Assembly: GCA_040905365.1 (NCBI GenBank)
Contig: JBBDRQ010000025.1
Location: 1-47,941, forward strand
Length of the DNA: 47,941 nucleotides
DNA from: JAHWKV01 sp040905365
GTDB taxonomy: Bacteria; Actinomycetota; CADDZG01; JAHWKV01
Direction: 5' to 3'
Shown here: positions 1 through 7,833 of the stretch, in pieces
Position numbering within the stretch: the stretch's first letter is position 1
Layout of the letters: each line of letters begins with the position of its first letter
Notes under the pieces: model-generated
Databases searched by the model: none
What the model was told of the DNA's origin: nothing
Seen by the model: only the letters and a program-made list of their open reading frames with translations
Made by a program: the position numbers and the translations under genes

Positions 1-57
1 CATCGAGTACTCCCGAGCCTGCTGGACTATCCATGCTCCGTCGGGATTAGCCGTGGC

Positions 58-128
58 TGCGCATTCCGATGAATCCGGACACCCGTTCCGGCTGAAAGCG
101 GACACCCGTTCCGATTGATTCCGGACAC
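58..128. repeat. IS21-family left terminal repeat array
   Basis: Contains inverted copies of the GTGTCCGGA-type block, seen here as CCGGACAC and CGGACAC at about 75-82, 92-97 and 122-128. They are separated by short ATTCCG/GTTCCG spacers and match the right-end array in inverted orientation. Confidence 0.8.
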
Positions 129-355
129 TTCGAGCCCCAGCGGTTAGCGCCACTTTCATTGTGTACTACGCGGTGTGTTCTGTAGCTGGATCACCCCCTT
201 GAAAACGCCTAGCCAGAACCACGTACCCCGGGGCTCTCGGCCGTCTAGAGGCAACTGAGAGCCTCGAATTTGCGGGCATCGCCCGAATGGAAGAGAAATC
301 GCTGAAGTGGGGCCCGACGAGAGCATCGCGGCTTGGGTTAGTACCAGTTGACATT

Positions 356-1129
356 TCACCCCTTCGCCGGGGTCGCGTCAGCCGGATCGGTGGGCAACTC
401 GGGTTGAGTCTGGCGCAGTGACCGGCCCGTAAGCTCGATGCGGTGAGCGGAGTGCAGGATCCGGTCCAAGATTGCCTCGGCCAGGGTGGAATCCGCCATG
501 GCGGTATGCCAGGCATCCACCGGCAGCTGGCTGGCCACCAGAATCGAACCGCGCTGGGCGCGCTCCTCGATAACCTCGAGCAGCTCCCGGCAGGCTTGCA
601 CCGGAGCCGGGGTGAGCAAGAAGTCATCCAGCACCAACAGCGACACCCGTCCCAGCGCCGCCAGCATCCTTGGGTAGCGACCATCGGCCCGGCCAACCGC
701 CAGATCGTCGATCATGCGGGGCACCCGGACGTAGGTGACCGTGTGGCCAGCCCGCAGCGCCGCGTTGGCCAGGGCGCAGGCCAGATACGACTTGCCCACC
801 CCGGTCGGCCCGGTGACCACCAGATTGTGCTGCGCTTTGACCCACCCGGACTGAGCCAGGCTGGCAATAGTGGAGCGTTCCAGTCCCCGGGGGGAGCGCC
901 AGTCGATGTCCTCGATGGCTGCCGGGTAGTGCAGCTTGGCTGCCTTAAGCCGCCGGGCCAGGCTGCGGCTCTCCCGGGCGTCGGCTTCGGTGTCGACCAG
1001 CAGGCCGAGGCGTTCCTCGAAACCGAGCTCGCTAAACACCGAGGGCGCAGCCATCTGATCCGCCAGCCCGGTGGCCATGGCGCCTAAGTTCAGCGCTTGT
1101 AGCTTGTCGATGGTCAGATGGCTCAGCAT
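356..1129 (-). CDS. istB: IS21-family helper ATPase IstB
   Basis: A 257-residue AAA+ ATPase of the IstB/DnaC-like type that assists the IstA transposase in target capture. The Walker A motif GPTGVGKS lies at residues 107-114 and Walker B LLVLDDF at 164-170. The N-terminal helical region (about 1-95) is the IstA-interacting part in this family. The start codon overlaps the end of istA by 7 bp, the usual translational coupling of IS21 operons. Length is normal, with no frameshift visible. Confidence 0.93.
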   Translation of the reverse strand: MLSHLTIDKLQALNLGAMATGLADQMAAPSVFSELGFEERLGLLVDTEADARESRSLARRLKAAKLHYPAAIEDIDWRSPRGLERSTIASLAQSGWVKAQHNLVVTGPTGVGKSYLACALANAALRAGHTVTYVRVPRMIDDLAVGRADGRYPRMLAALGRVSLLVLDDFLLTPAPVQACRELLEVIEERAQRGSILVASQLPVDAWHTAMADSTLAEAILDRILHSAHRIELTGRSLRQTQPELPTDPADATPAKG

Positions 1130-2664
1130 GACTGCAGGACCTCCTTGCTGTAGTAGTTGGCACCGCGCAGGTTGTCGTGGTCAGGTGGCGGCGGTGTCGA
1201 AGGTGGTTCACCGGGCACCGCCAGCCGGTCCAGGTTGCCGACCAGGATGGATTTGACCGATGTGTAGCTGATTGCCGAGCAGGCCAGAGCCCTGGTGCAC
1301 GCCGCGCCCAGCCGCTCATTGCCGTAGCGGCGGCCCAGGCTCATCAGCCCCAGGCAGGCCCGGTAGCCCTGCTCGGGATGCGGCTTGGCCTCAAGGATCC
1401 GCTCCACCACCGAGGCAACATCGGTGCTGATCCCCGAGGCCCAGCCGACCAGCTTGCTGGGCGACCACTCGAGGTGCGCCCGGTGACTGGCGGGCATGTG
1501 AGCGGGATCGGTGATGTAGCGCCGCCGCCCGTACTCCCGGACATGGCTGGCCACCCGCTGTCCCTTCTGGAACACCTCGATGGTGGTGGCGGTGGCCCGC
1601 AGCTCCAGGCGCTGGCGCACCAGGCGGTAGGGCACCGAGTAGAAGCGGCGGTCGAATTCGACGTGGTAGTCGATGTTGGCTCTTACCTTCTTCCACGCCG
1701 CCAGCTCGTACACAGATGCCGGCAACGCCTTGAGCGCAGGTGCCTCCAGCTCGGCGAACAGCTCGGCCCGGCTGGATGGCTCCCCTCGGAAGGCACGGGT
1801 GTTTAGCTTTTGGGTCTGCTCGGCAATGGCTGAGTTCAGTTCAGCCAGACTAAAGAACTGGCGGTGCCGCAGCGGCGCCAGCACCCAGCGCTCCACCGTC
1901 AGCACCCCGGCCTCCACGGCGGCCTTGTCGCGGGGGTGCGCCGTCCTGGTGGGCAGTACCACGGTGTCGTAGTGGCGGGCCAGCTCCAGGTAGGAGCGGT
2001 TCACATCCGGTTCGTAAAAGCAGGCCTTGGTGACCCCGGACTTTAAGTTATCGGGGACGACCAGCTCCGGTGCACCGCGGTAGGCGTCGAAGGCGTGGAC
2101 GTGCGCCATCAGCCAGGAACCGAGATCCTGGCCCCGGGTCGCCTCTACATAGAGCATCCCGCTAGCCCCTAGCACCGCCACGAAGACCTGGGCCACCTTG
2201 ACCTGCCCGGTGTCCGGATCGGTGTAGCCGGCGGTGTCGCCGGCGTAGTCGACGAACATGCGCTCCCCGGCTTTGTAGGACAGGCGCATCACAACATCCT
2301 GCACGCCCAGCCACCGCTGGTAGTGGGCGCAGAACTGGCTGTAGCCCCACGCTTCGGGGTTGGCTCCCCTGAACTCCAGCCACAAAAGGCGCATGGTGAC
2401 GTGTCTCTTTTTCAGCTCGGCGTGGATCTTGGTCCAGTCGGGAACCGGCCGGCGGGCCGCCAGCTCGGGTGAGGGCTCAGGGAACAGCAAAGCTTCCACC
2501 TGGGCCTCGTCCATCCCTTCGGGCAGCGGCCAGCCGATGCCCGCCGCATCTGCCCGGGCGAGGTACTCGTAAACAGTCGACTTGCCGGCTGCGATGCTGA
2601 CTGCGATTTTTCGCGGGCTCATCCCCTCGGCTCGCAACCGTAGTACTTCTTCGATCTTGCGCAT
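1123..2664 (-). CDS. istA: IS21-family transposase IstA
   Basis: DDE transposase of 513 residues. An N-terminal helix-turn-helix (around SPRKIAVSIAAGKSTVYEYL) precedes an integrase-type catalytic core. The catalytic acids are D139 in FVDYAG, D205 in VPDNLKSG and E251 in DKAAVEAG. The C-terminal part resembles the Mu transposase C-domain of IstA proteins. I chose the ATG at 2664 because it follows AGAGGT at good spacing and gives the usual MRKIEEVLRLRAEG start; an ATG 60 bp upstream (2724) is also in frame. The reading frame is intact and overlaps istB, so the element may be active. Confidence 0.93.
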   Translation of the reverse strand: MRKIEEVLRLRAEGMSPRKIAVSIAAGKSTVYEYLARADAAGIGWPLPEGMDEAQVEALLFPEPSPELAARRPVPDWTKIHAELKKRHVTMRLLWLEFRGANPEAWGYSQFCAHYQRWLGVQDVVMRLSYKAGERMFVDYAGDTAGYTDPDTGQVKVAQVFVAVLGASGMLYVEATRGQDLGSWLMAHVHAFDAYRGAPELVVPDNLKSGVTKACFYEPDVNRSYLELARHYDTVVLPTRTAHPRDKAAVEAGVLTVERWVLAPLRHRQFFSLAELNSAIAEQTQKLNTRAFRGEPSSRAELFAELEAPALKALPASVYELAAWKKVRANIDYHVEFDRRFYSVPYRLVRQRLELRATATTIEVFQKGQRVASHVREYGRRRYITDPAHMPASHRAHLEWSPSKLVGWASGISTDVASVVERILEAKPHPEQGYRACLGLMSLGRRYGNERLGAACTRALACSAISYTSVKSILVGNLDRLAVPGEPPSTPPPPDHDNLRGANYYSKEVLQSC

Positions 2665-2788
2665 GGGTAACCTCTTTCTGGGCACTGCCGGTCCTCCTTC
2701 GAATGACAACCTGGAAGTCGCCATTCAACAGGAGCCGGTAGTGCCCGCCTTGGTTTGTCCAAGGCGCTACCCGCAGGGATCTAAAAGT

Positions 2789-2881
2789 GTCCGGATTCAG
2801 CCGGAATAGGTGTCCGGATTGGATCGGAATCGGTGTCCGGAATCAATCGGAATCGGTGTCCGGATTGGATCGGATCGCGCA
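2789..2881. repeat. IS21-family right terminal repeat array
   Basis: Four direct copies of GTGTCCGGA separated by about 22-24 bp with TCGGAAT-type spacers. These are likely IstA binding sites. The last copy leads into the TCGCGCA terminus, which is the inverted partner of the left end. Confidence 0.8.
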
Positions 2882-3789
2882 CCCAAAGCTTCGGCTTCCG
2901 CCCCGGGAAGAGTCCTCAGGACGCTCTGGAGGCGGTAAGAAAAGAGGCCAACCGGGGAGCCGACTGGGTGCTCACCGCCGACGTTCAAGATGCCTTCGGC
3001 AACCTGGATCACGACGCTTTGATGGAGGAGGTCTCCAAACGGGTGTGTGACCGCCAGATGCTAAAGCTCATCCGAGCGTGGCTAAGAGCCGGGGTGCTCA
3101 AGGGTCAGGGGACGACTGACATGCCATCGGGAACCCCACAGGGTTCGCCAATTTCCCCGCTGTTGTTCAACATTGCCCTGCACCGTTTCGATCGGCAGTG
3201 GCAACTAAGCAGCGGCAACCTCGGAACGCTCGTGAGATTCGCCGACGACTGGCTGATCCTTTGCCGGACCCCGCGCAGGGCCGAAGAGGCTCAAAGACGG
3301 GCCACGGCAATCCTTGGGACTCTGGGGCTTCAGCTGAACCCAGACAAGACCAAGGTGGTATGCCTCACCAAAGGTAGCCAAGGCCTGGAGTTCCTCGGCT
3401 TCCACCTGCACAAGGTGGAGGCGTGGAAGTACCCCGGGCGCTACTACCTGCAGCGCTGGCCCTCGCAGCAGGCGATGGTCAGCATAAGAGGCAGAATCCG
3501 GGAGCTGACCAATCGCAAGCAAGTGGGCAAAGCGCTGGATATGGTGATCGCCGACCTCAACCCGATCCTGCGGGGCTGGGGCAATTACTTCCGCTGGGGC
3601 AACTCGGCGGTCAAGCTGGCGATGATCGATGGCTATGTCCACGAGCGGCTGGCGATCTTGATGAGCCGCAAGCACGGGCGCCAGGGTCGCAACTGGGTCG
3701 CTCGCTACAACACGACCTGGTTTCGCACCCTGGGGGTCTACCGCCTGAGCGGAAACGTCCGGTATGGGTCGGCGCATGCGCGGCGGTGA
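2882..3789 (+). pseudogene. Group II intron reverse transcriptase/maturase, 5'-truncated by the IS21 element
   Basis: Reverse transcriptase of the group II intron type lacking its N-terminus. It begins exactly at the IS right end with FGFRPGKS (RT block 2). It continues through the first catalytic block DVQDAFGNLDHDAL, then GTPQGSPISPLL (block 4) and FADDWLIL (block 5; catalytic ADD), ending with a thumb/maturase X region, LNPILRGWGNYFRWGN. No C-terminal HNH endonuclease is present. An open frame runs back into the IS (from 2833) and could yield a chimeric protein, but roughly the first 80-100 family residues and the intron 5' domains are missing. It is probably non-functional as a retroelement. 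Confidence 0.88.
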
Positions 3790-3800
3790 ACGATGTCGGT

Positions 3801-3833
3801 GAGCGGCTTGCGGGAGAACCGCACGGGCCGTTC
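3801..3833 (+). ncRNA. Group II intron domain V (3' ribozyme remnant)
   Basis: A 33-nt hairpin just after the maturase stop begins GAGCGG and ends CCGTTC, with a TGCGG/CCGCA upper stem closed by a GAGA-type loop. The AGC catalytic triad is at nucleotides 2-4. The same structure with compensating changes recurs at 13381-13413, which supports it as a domain V. Domain VI and the exact intron end are not clear here. Confidence 0.7.
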
Positions 3834-4249
3834 GATGGGGGAGCGGAGGACGACGAGCTACAAGATGGAGCACCGGCCTAAATATGGGATGCGTTCCCGG
3901 CCTGTTGACGGCGACCGGCTCAGCTTCATCGGAGGCGGCGCATCCTCCGCTCTACCCGACTCCATTGACGAAAAACGCTGCAAAACGATGAGAACGTGAA
4001 ATTCTCGACGGATGCGGAATTCGCCGAATTCACGCACAATTCAGCCGCCGTGCTATCGGATCAGAATGTGTTGCCGATCGAGTGTGTCCTTGCACGCCGG
4101 CACCGGACCAGCGCCGCCGTCTTCGCATCGATACGATACGATGTGCCGTCTCACGCTTCCCCAGGAACGCCAGCGGTGAGAAGTGCGAGCATGCGGGTAT
4201 ACCGCGGACGCAGCGCTCGACCAGCCAGGAGAAAGGAGAGTAGGGAGCT
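3834..4249. other. No gene recognised
   Basis: This stretch holds the poorly defined 3' end of the group II intron, then about 350 bp with no convincing reading frame. At 3962-3981 lies CCATTGACGAAAAACGCTGC, repeated with one mismatch at 7622-7641. A short GAATTCGCCGAATTC direct repeat is at 4017-4031. Confidence 0.5.
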
Positions 4250-4402
4250 ATGCCTGATACACCAGGAGCCCCGCCAGTGTCGGATGAAGAACTGGAGCGG
4301 CCGGACGAGAACGACCCCGGCGAGGTCGCAACCAGCTTTCCCACCAAGGGGGTGGGCTGGTCCGGCCGGGACAAGGAGGATGAAAAACATCGGTCGGAGT
4401 AG
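4250..4402 (+). CDS. Small acidic hypothetical protein (50 aa)
   Basis: ATG at 4250 follows a strong purine-rich site (GGAGAAAGGAGAGTAGGGAG). It encodes 50 residues, MPDTPGAPPVSDEELERPDE onward, ending in DKEDEKHRSE. The protein is highly charged with no predicted membrane segment. The ribosome binding site and D/E/P-rich composition, common in actinobacterial small proteins, argue for a real gene. Function is unknown. It stands alone, divergent from the broken calcium-binding repeat gene. Confidence 0.6.
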   Translation: MPDTPGAPPVSDEELERPDENDPGEVATSFPTKGVGWSGRDKEDEKHRSE

Positions 4403-4518
4403 CGCGAGACGAACCACGGCGGCGGTCCGGTTCCCCGGGGCGTTGAACGGGGCGGTGAGCCCAGTCCCGGTTTCATCGACCTCTGCCGGCCAGCCCTGAG
4501 CCGCGAACGCCTCGGCCA

Positions 4519-4947
4519 TCATGCAGGCGGCAGCTCTGACGTGTCCTGGGCATCGACGCATTGCGGGTCAGCCAGGTCGATGTAGCCGTCACTGTCGTTG
4601 TCGAGGCCGTCGCTGCAATGGACGTTGAACGGGGTCTCAAGCGTTGAGCCAGCCGCTTGGCAGCCCGGATCCGCTGCGTCGACCAGGCCGTCGCCGTCGT
4701 TATCGACCCCATCGTTGCAGTCTGTCTGGGGAGTGGGGGGGTCGGGGGATCAGCTTCGGTAGTGTCGGCAGCCTCAGCACAGCCGGTGTCCATCATGTCG
4801 AGGATGCCATCCCCGTCATTCTCTAGCCCGTCCTCGCACTGGGCCTTCGCTACGGCCGGAGCCGGATCCGCCTCGCTGTCGTCGGACAGGCTCTCGCATC
4901 CGGGATCGTCGCGGTCGGCTTCGCCGTCGTTGTCATTGTCTTGACCG
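4519..4947 (-). pseudogene. Calcium-binding DxDxDG repeat protein, 5' end lost and frameshifted
   Basis: Read on the minus strand, four cysteine-ended repeats follow the pattern C-x-DG-x-(D/E)ND-x-DG-x-x-D-x-x-D-(P/T)-x-C, for example DGVDNDGDGLVDAADPGC. They resemble thrombospondin type 3-like or dockerin-like calcium loops of secreted proteins. The first two repeats (about 4947-4760) and last two (about 4730-4519) lie in different frames. The shift falls at a run of seven G (4735-4741, plus strand); eight would restore one frame ending at 4519. The upstream end stops at the MITE-like element at 4948, so the N-terminus is missing. Confidence 0.75.
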
Positions 4948-5134
4948 CGTAGGGTTCAAAAACTCGATCGTCACGCTGCCTCATCCTGTGGGGTGCCAAG
5001 ATTCAGATATCTCCTTTTGGATGCAAGGGCGTCTGCCATAACGGCAATTGTGAATCCTTGAAACATACCGAGGACGTTGTGAGGTTCCAGGCGGACCGCT
5101 TCACGGCACGCTGGCTGAGTTTTTGAATCCTACG
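4948..5134. mobile_element. MITE-like element with 18-bp terminal inverted repeats
   Basis: Terminal inverted repeats CGTAGGRTTCAAAAACTC lie at 4948-4965 and, inverted, 5117-5134 (17 of 18 identical), bounding 187 bp with no reading frame. The TTCAAAAACTC core is the motif found at the outer end of the IS481-like remnant at 14842-14888 and at 10800-10830. The element could therefore be mobilised by that family. A solo copy of a second IS-end motif lies inside it at 4987. Confidence 0.6.
4987..5006 (+). repeat. Solo IS-end motif 1, copy A
   Basis: TGTGGGGTGCCAAGATTCAG, a diverged copy of the terminus of the IS481-like element at 7804. No transposase is attached. Confidence 0.55.
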
Positions 5135-5360
5135 GCCACGGTCACTGCCTGGGGACTTCGAACACCTCGATGCAGCTGCCGGCGAGTCCGAAAGCAGCTG
5201 GTTGCCGCCCTGCCGATGACGATGTCATTGCGTCCTCTTCTAGCTAAACTCGGCCGGACTGCGAGCCTTGCTCCACTGTTTGACAACCTTTTGGATTCGG
5301 CTGACAATTGCGCTCCGGCTGGATATTTCGGGCCCATGGTGCTCGACGCGGAGGAATCGC

Positions 5361-5999
5361 ATGGCGACCGATGAGCAGCGCATAACCTCCACGGAAAACG
5401 GCCCCTACAAGGTGGATGGAGTGGAGGTGGTAAACGCTGCCGGTGAAACCGTGCACACGCAGGGGTCGGCCTATCTATGCCGCTGCGGCGGGTCGAGCAA
5501 GAAGCCGTTTTGCGACGGCACCCACAACAAGAACGGGTTCGTGGGCACCGAGGTGGCTGACCGGGGACCGATAGCGGACCGGCGGGATGCCTACGACGGC
5601 GACGGCATCACCATCTACGACGATCGCTCGGTGTGCGCCCACATCGGCAGGTGCACCGATGGGCTGCCGGCGGTGTGGAAGCTGGGGACCGAGCCCTGGA
5701 TCGACCCCGAGGGCGCCTCAGCCGACGAGATAGCTGCGGTGGTCCACCAGTGCCCGTCCGGTGTCTTGGCCTACGCCCGGCCGGGCAGCGCGGAGCCGGT
5801 GGAGGAGGAGCTAGAAGTAAAGATGGTGGCATCCAAGGATGGCCCGTACTTCGTACGGGGCGGCGTGCAGGTAGCGTCGCCGGACGGCTCCAGCTACGAG
5901 CGGCGCAACCGCCAGGCTCTGTGCCGCTGCGGCGGATCCAAGAACAAGCCGTTTTGGGGCGGCACCCACTGGTCGATCGACTTCAAGGACCCGGCCTAG
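5361..5999 (+). CDS. CDGSH / 4Fe-4S mono-cluster / CDGSH three-domain iron-sulfur protein
   Basis: A 212-residue cytosolic protein. Domain 1 is a CDGSH 2Fe-2S site with C40, C42, C51 and H55 (CRCGGSSKKPFCDGTH). The middle domain resembles the divergent Fer4_19/DUF1271 fold with C92, C98 and C131. Domain 2 of the CDGSH type (CRCGGSKNKPFWGGTH) keeps C188, C190 and H203, but the third cysteine is W199, so it probably cannot hold a normal cluster. Start at 5361 is set by GGAGGAATCGC before ATG; a longer open frame upstream lacks such a site. Its 3' end overlaps the convergent membrane protein gene by 17 bp. Electron transfer or redox sensing is likely but unspecified. Confidence 0.85.
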   Translation: MATDEQRITSTENGPYKVDGVEVVNAAGETVHTQGSAYLCRCGGSSKKPFCDGTHNKNGFVGTEVADRGPIADRRDAYDGDGITIYDDRSVCAHIGRCTDGLPAVWKLGTEPWIDPEGASADEIAAVVHQCPSGVLAYARPGSAEPVEEELEVKMVASKDGPYFVRGGVQVASPDGSSYERRNRQALCRCGGSKNKPFWGGTHWSIDFKDPA

Positions 6000-6783
6000 C
6001 TGGCCTTGTATCCACCGGCCTCTCCGTCATCAGATCCAGATCAGTGTTGCGGTACACGGCTGCGGACATGGATGCGATGATCCCGGCGGCCACCATGGAG
6101 AAGGCGACAGCACCCCACATCGGAAGAAGAAAGACGCCCTGGGCCCCGCCCTGCAGATTGTGGCGAGCTAGCTCCTCGAGGGCGAAAGCTATCCATGTGA
6201 CCACCCCGATCGAGGCGGCCATCAAGCCCACCAACATCATCTTTGGGAGCTGAGCCTTGAGAGTGGATGCGTAGCGTTCCAGGGGGTGCGCGTTGCGATC
6301 CAGGAAGGCGAAGGGCAAAGAGCCCGCCAGTCCCACTACCAGGAAGCTTGGCACTATGAAAACAACGGCTAGCGCGCAGATGAGGAAAATCGGCACCGCC
6401 ACTACCGCGGCCTTCATAAAGGGCTTAACCGCAAGTCGCAGGTTCACCCATAGGTTCGTGTCGGTCCCGTCGACCATCGACAAGGCGTACCGGCTCATCC
6501 ACGCGTAGGTGAAGGCCCAAACGAAGGCCACAAAAACCAAGAAAATGTTGGACGTCAGATCGGACACGGCCGCTGCCTGCGCGGTGGGTGCCGCCTCATT
6601 GCTATATGTGTAGTCAAAAGCAAGGCTGTTGCCCGCAACGAGCAGCGCGTAGGCAATGAGGATGGGGATGAAGGCCAGATGTCCCATGGCCAAAAACGTC
6701 TTCGCCTTAGCGATTCCGGCCCTGAATCCGTCGCCTATGGGGCGGCTGCTTGCCGTAGAGGTGCTCGGGGTTTGCAAGGTCAT
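5983..6783 (-). CDS. Multi-pass membrane protein, unknown function
   Basis: A 266-residue protein with about five or six hydrophobic segments: near residues 30-52, 80-100, 120-165 (two), 190-210 and 220-245. A short polar N-terminus (TPSTSTASSRPIGDG) precedes them and a charged RPVDTRPARPGP tail ends it. The pattern resembles DUF4013-like or glycerophosphodiester-phosphodiesterase membrane domains, but I do not recognise a family with confidence. It is convergent with the iron-sulfur gene. Confidence 0.7.
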   Translation of the reverse strand: MTLQTPSTSTASSRPIGDGFRAGIAKAKTFLAMGHLAFIPILIAYALLVAGNSLAFDYTYSNEAAPTAQAAAVSDLTSNIFLVFVAFVWAFTYAWMSRYALSMVDGTDTNLWVNLRLAVKPFMKAAVVAVPIFLICALAVVFIVPSFLVVGLAGSLPFAFLDRNAHPLERYASTLKAQLPKMMLVGLMAASIGVVTWIAFALEELARHNLQGGAQGVFLLPMWGAVAFSMVAAGIIASMSAAVYRNTDLDLMTERPVDTRPARPGP

Positions 6784-6925
6784 GCCCTAAATATCGGCAC
6801 AACCGGAGATTTCTTAAAGAAAAACCCGCGCTTAGATTATTGGGGTACGCTTGCCTCCCGTCCAGCCCGTCCGCACGCAGCTCGTTGACTGACGCCCAGC
6901 CTTTCTCAAGAACTTGTGGGGTGTA

Positions 6926-6971
6926 AGGTGCCAAAACTCAGATTTCGCCGGCAAGCGTACATTCGTATTAC
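6926..6971 (+). repeat. Solo IS-end motif 1, copy B (extended)
   Basis: Contains GTGCCAAAACTCAGATTT followed by CGCCGGCAAGCGTACATTCG. The extension is shared with copy F at 12789-12838, so the conserved unit is about 45 bp. It lies directly upstream of the toxin gene. Confidence 0.65.
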
Positions 6972-6984
6972 GATATAGGACGAT

Positions 6985-7239
6985 GTGGAGTTTCATAGAT
7001 CTGCGTTCAAGCACGGCTTCGATGAGGCAGCCATTTGGCATGCAATCCACTATGCGCTCACTGTCATCGACCTCGAACCCGACGCCGATCCGCCGAAGGT
7101 CCTTGCCATCGGTCTTGATCCCGCCGGCAACTTCGTCGAAGTCATCTGGCTTGAGCTCGCGGATGACGTCGAGTTGGTGATCCACGCCATGGCGCTCCGA
7201 TCTGTCTTCTATGAACTGCTCCCACCAGGGGAGGACTGA
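6985..7239 (+). CDS. Putative toxin of a type II toxin-antitoxin pair
   Basis: An 84-residue protein with the pattern KHG-x2-EAAIWHAIH, then VLAIGLDPAGNFVEVIWLE and VIHAMALR. This HG...IG.D..G..EV...HAM-R layout is seen in small BrnT/DUF4258-like toxins. The GTG at 6985 gives the full motif; the upstream site (ATAGGA) is weak. The stop is 2 bp before the ATG of a ribbon-helix-helix gene, making a two-gene operon. The HAM-R ending favours a ribonuclease-like toxin, but activity is inferred only from family resemblance and context. Confidence 0.65.
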   Translation: MEFHRSAFKHGFDEAAIWHAIHYALTVIDLEPDADPPKVLAIGLDPAGNFVEVIWLELADDVELVIHAMALRSVFYELLPPGED

Positions 7240-7241
7240 CC

Positions 7242-7514
7242 ATGACCACGCGTAAGAGCAAGACCGGCCGAACCCTCGCCGACGAAGACCTCGACGCCAT
7301 CGCCGCCGAGGTCGAGACCGCCGAGTACGACATACACGAGCTCAAGACCCGTCGCCGGGGCCGTCCCGCAATGGGTCTCGGCCCTGCCGATGTAGTGCCG
7401 GTGCGGATCGATCCAGAGTTGAAGGCGGCGATCGAGGCTCGTGCCAACGCCGACCATACGACGACTAGTGAGCTAATCCGCGAGGCGATCCGCCGCTTCC
7501 TCGATGTTGCTTAG
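7242..7514 (+). CDS. CopG-type ribbon-helix-helix antitoxin
   Basis: A 90-residue protein. The C-terminal half (VPVRIDPELKAAIEARANAD, then SELIREAIRRFL) is a ribbon-helix-helix DNA-binding domain. The N-terminal half is charged and probably holds the toxin-binding and flexible segment. Ribosome binding site GGGGAGG precedes the ATG. Toxin-first order is as in brnTA-like operons. It likely represses its own promoter. Confidence 0.78.
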   Translation: MTTRKSKTGRTLADEDLDAIAAEVETAEYDIHELKTRRRGRPAMGLGPADVVPVRIDPELKAAIEARANADHTTTSELIREAIRRFLDVA

Positions 7515-7570
7515 AAACCGCAGTGTAAGAACCGTTGCTTCGCCAACCGGATCAATGCTGGCAGCTAAAG

Positions 7571-7597
7571 GACCGATCATCGGTCGGTGATTTTTTT
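7571..7597 (+). terminator. Candidate intrinsic terminator after the toxin-antitoxin pair
   Basis: GACCG-ATCAT-CGGTC hairpin followed by GGTGA and a run of seven T, 56 bp after the antitoxin stop. The stem is short, so this is a moderate call. Confidence 0.45.
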
Positions 7598-7646
7598 GAG
7601 GGTGGTCCGTATGCGGTACGCCCATTGCCGAAAAACGCTGCTGTCG

Positions 7647-7691
7647 TGTCGCGAGACATCGCGGACACATGTCGCGAGTCATCGTGGACAC
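7647..7691. repeat. Paired 22-bp direct repeats at an IS481-like end
   Basis: Two copies of a 22-bp unit (7647-7668 and 7670-7691), each starting TGTCGCGAG and ending GGACAC, with two mismatches. They lie just beyond the C-terminus of a transposase fragment and read as that element's terminal binding sites. Confidence 0.6.
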
Positions 7692-7800
7692 TCTAGATCC
7701 CTTCCCTGGTAGTTGCGGGAGGGATCGATCGTCAGATGCCTGAGCAGTTCTCCCGCTTCATCAATGACCCGCACGTCTGGTCCGTCGGCGAGCATGATCA
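7679..7800 (-). pseudogene. IS481-family transposase C-terminal fragment
   Basis: On the minus strand the last 39 residues of an IS481-type transposase survive: VRVIDEAGELLRHLTIDPSR then NYQG and a stop. This closely follows the VRVIDxxGELLRxLTLDPxRxYQ tail common in actinobacterial IS481 proteins. It is cut off upstream by the next element at 7804. Confidence 0.75.
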
Positions 7801-7833
7801 CCCTGTGGGGTCCCAAAACCCAGATTTCTCATC

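Larger units (their letters stand above)
58..2881 (-). mobile_element. Complete IS21-family insertion sequence
   Basis: A 2.8-kb element encodes istA and istB on the minus strand. Its outermost ends match as inverted repeats: 58-82 and the reverse complement of 2856-2881 agree at most positions and give TG...CA termini. Inside each end the block GTGTCCGGA plus spacer recurs, twice or more on the left (76-128) and four times on the right (2789-2868), as IS21 elements carry multiple transposase-binding repeats. I see no target duplication: the flanks at 50-57 and 2882-2889 do not match, which suggests rearrangement after insertion. The right end abuts the middle of a group II intron reverse transcriptase. 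Confidence 0.9.

Noticed and set aside
443..1087. 214-codon open frame on the plus strand
   Set aside because: Antisense shadow of istB; no family motif or ribosome binding site.
3996..4499. 167-codon plus-strand open frame
   Set aside because: Arg/Ser-rich composition, overlaps the better supported 50-aa gene in another frame.
4151..4561. 136-codon minus-strand open frame
   Set aside because: Antisense to the small acidic gene and out of frame with the calcium-repeat sequence.
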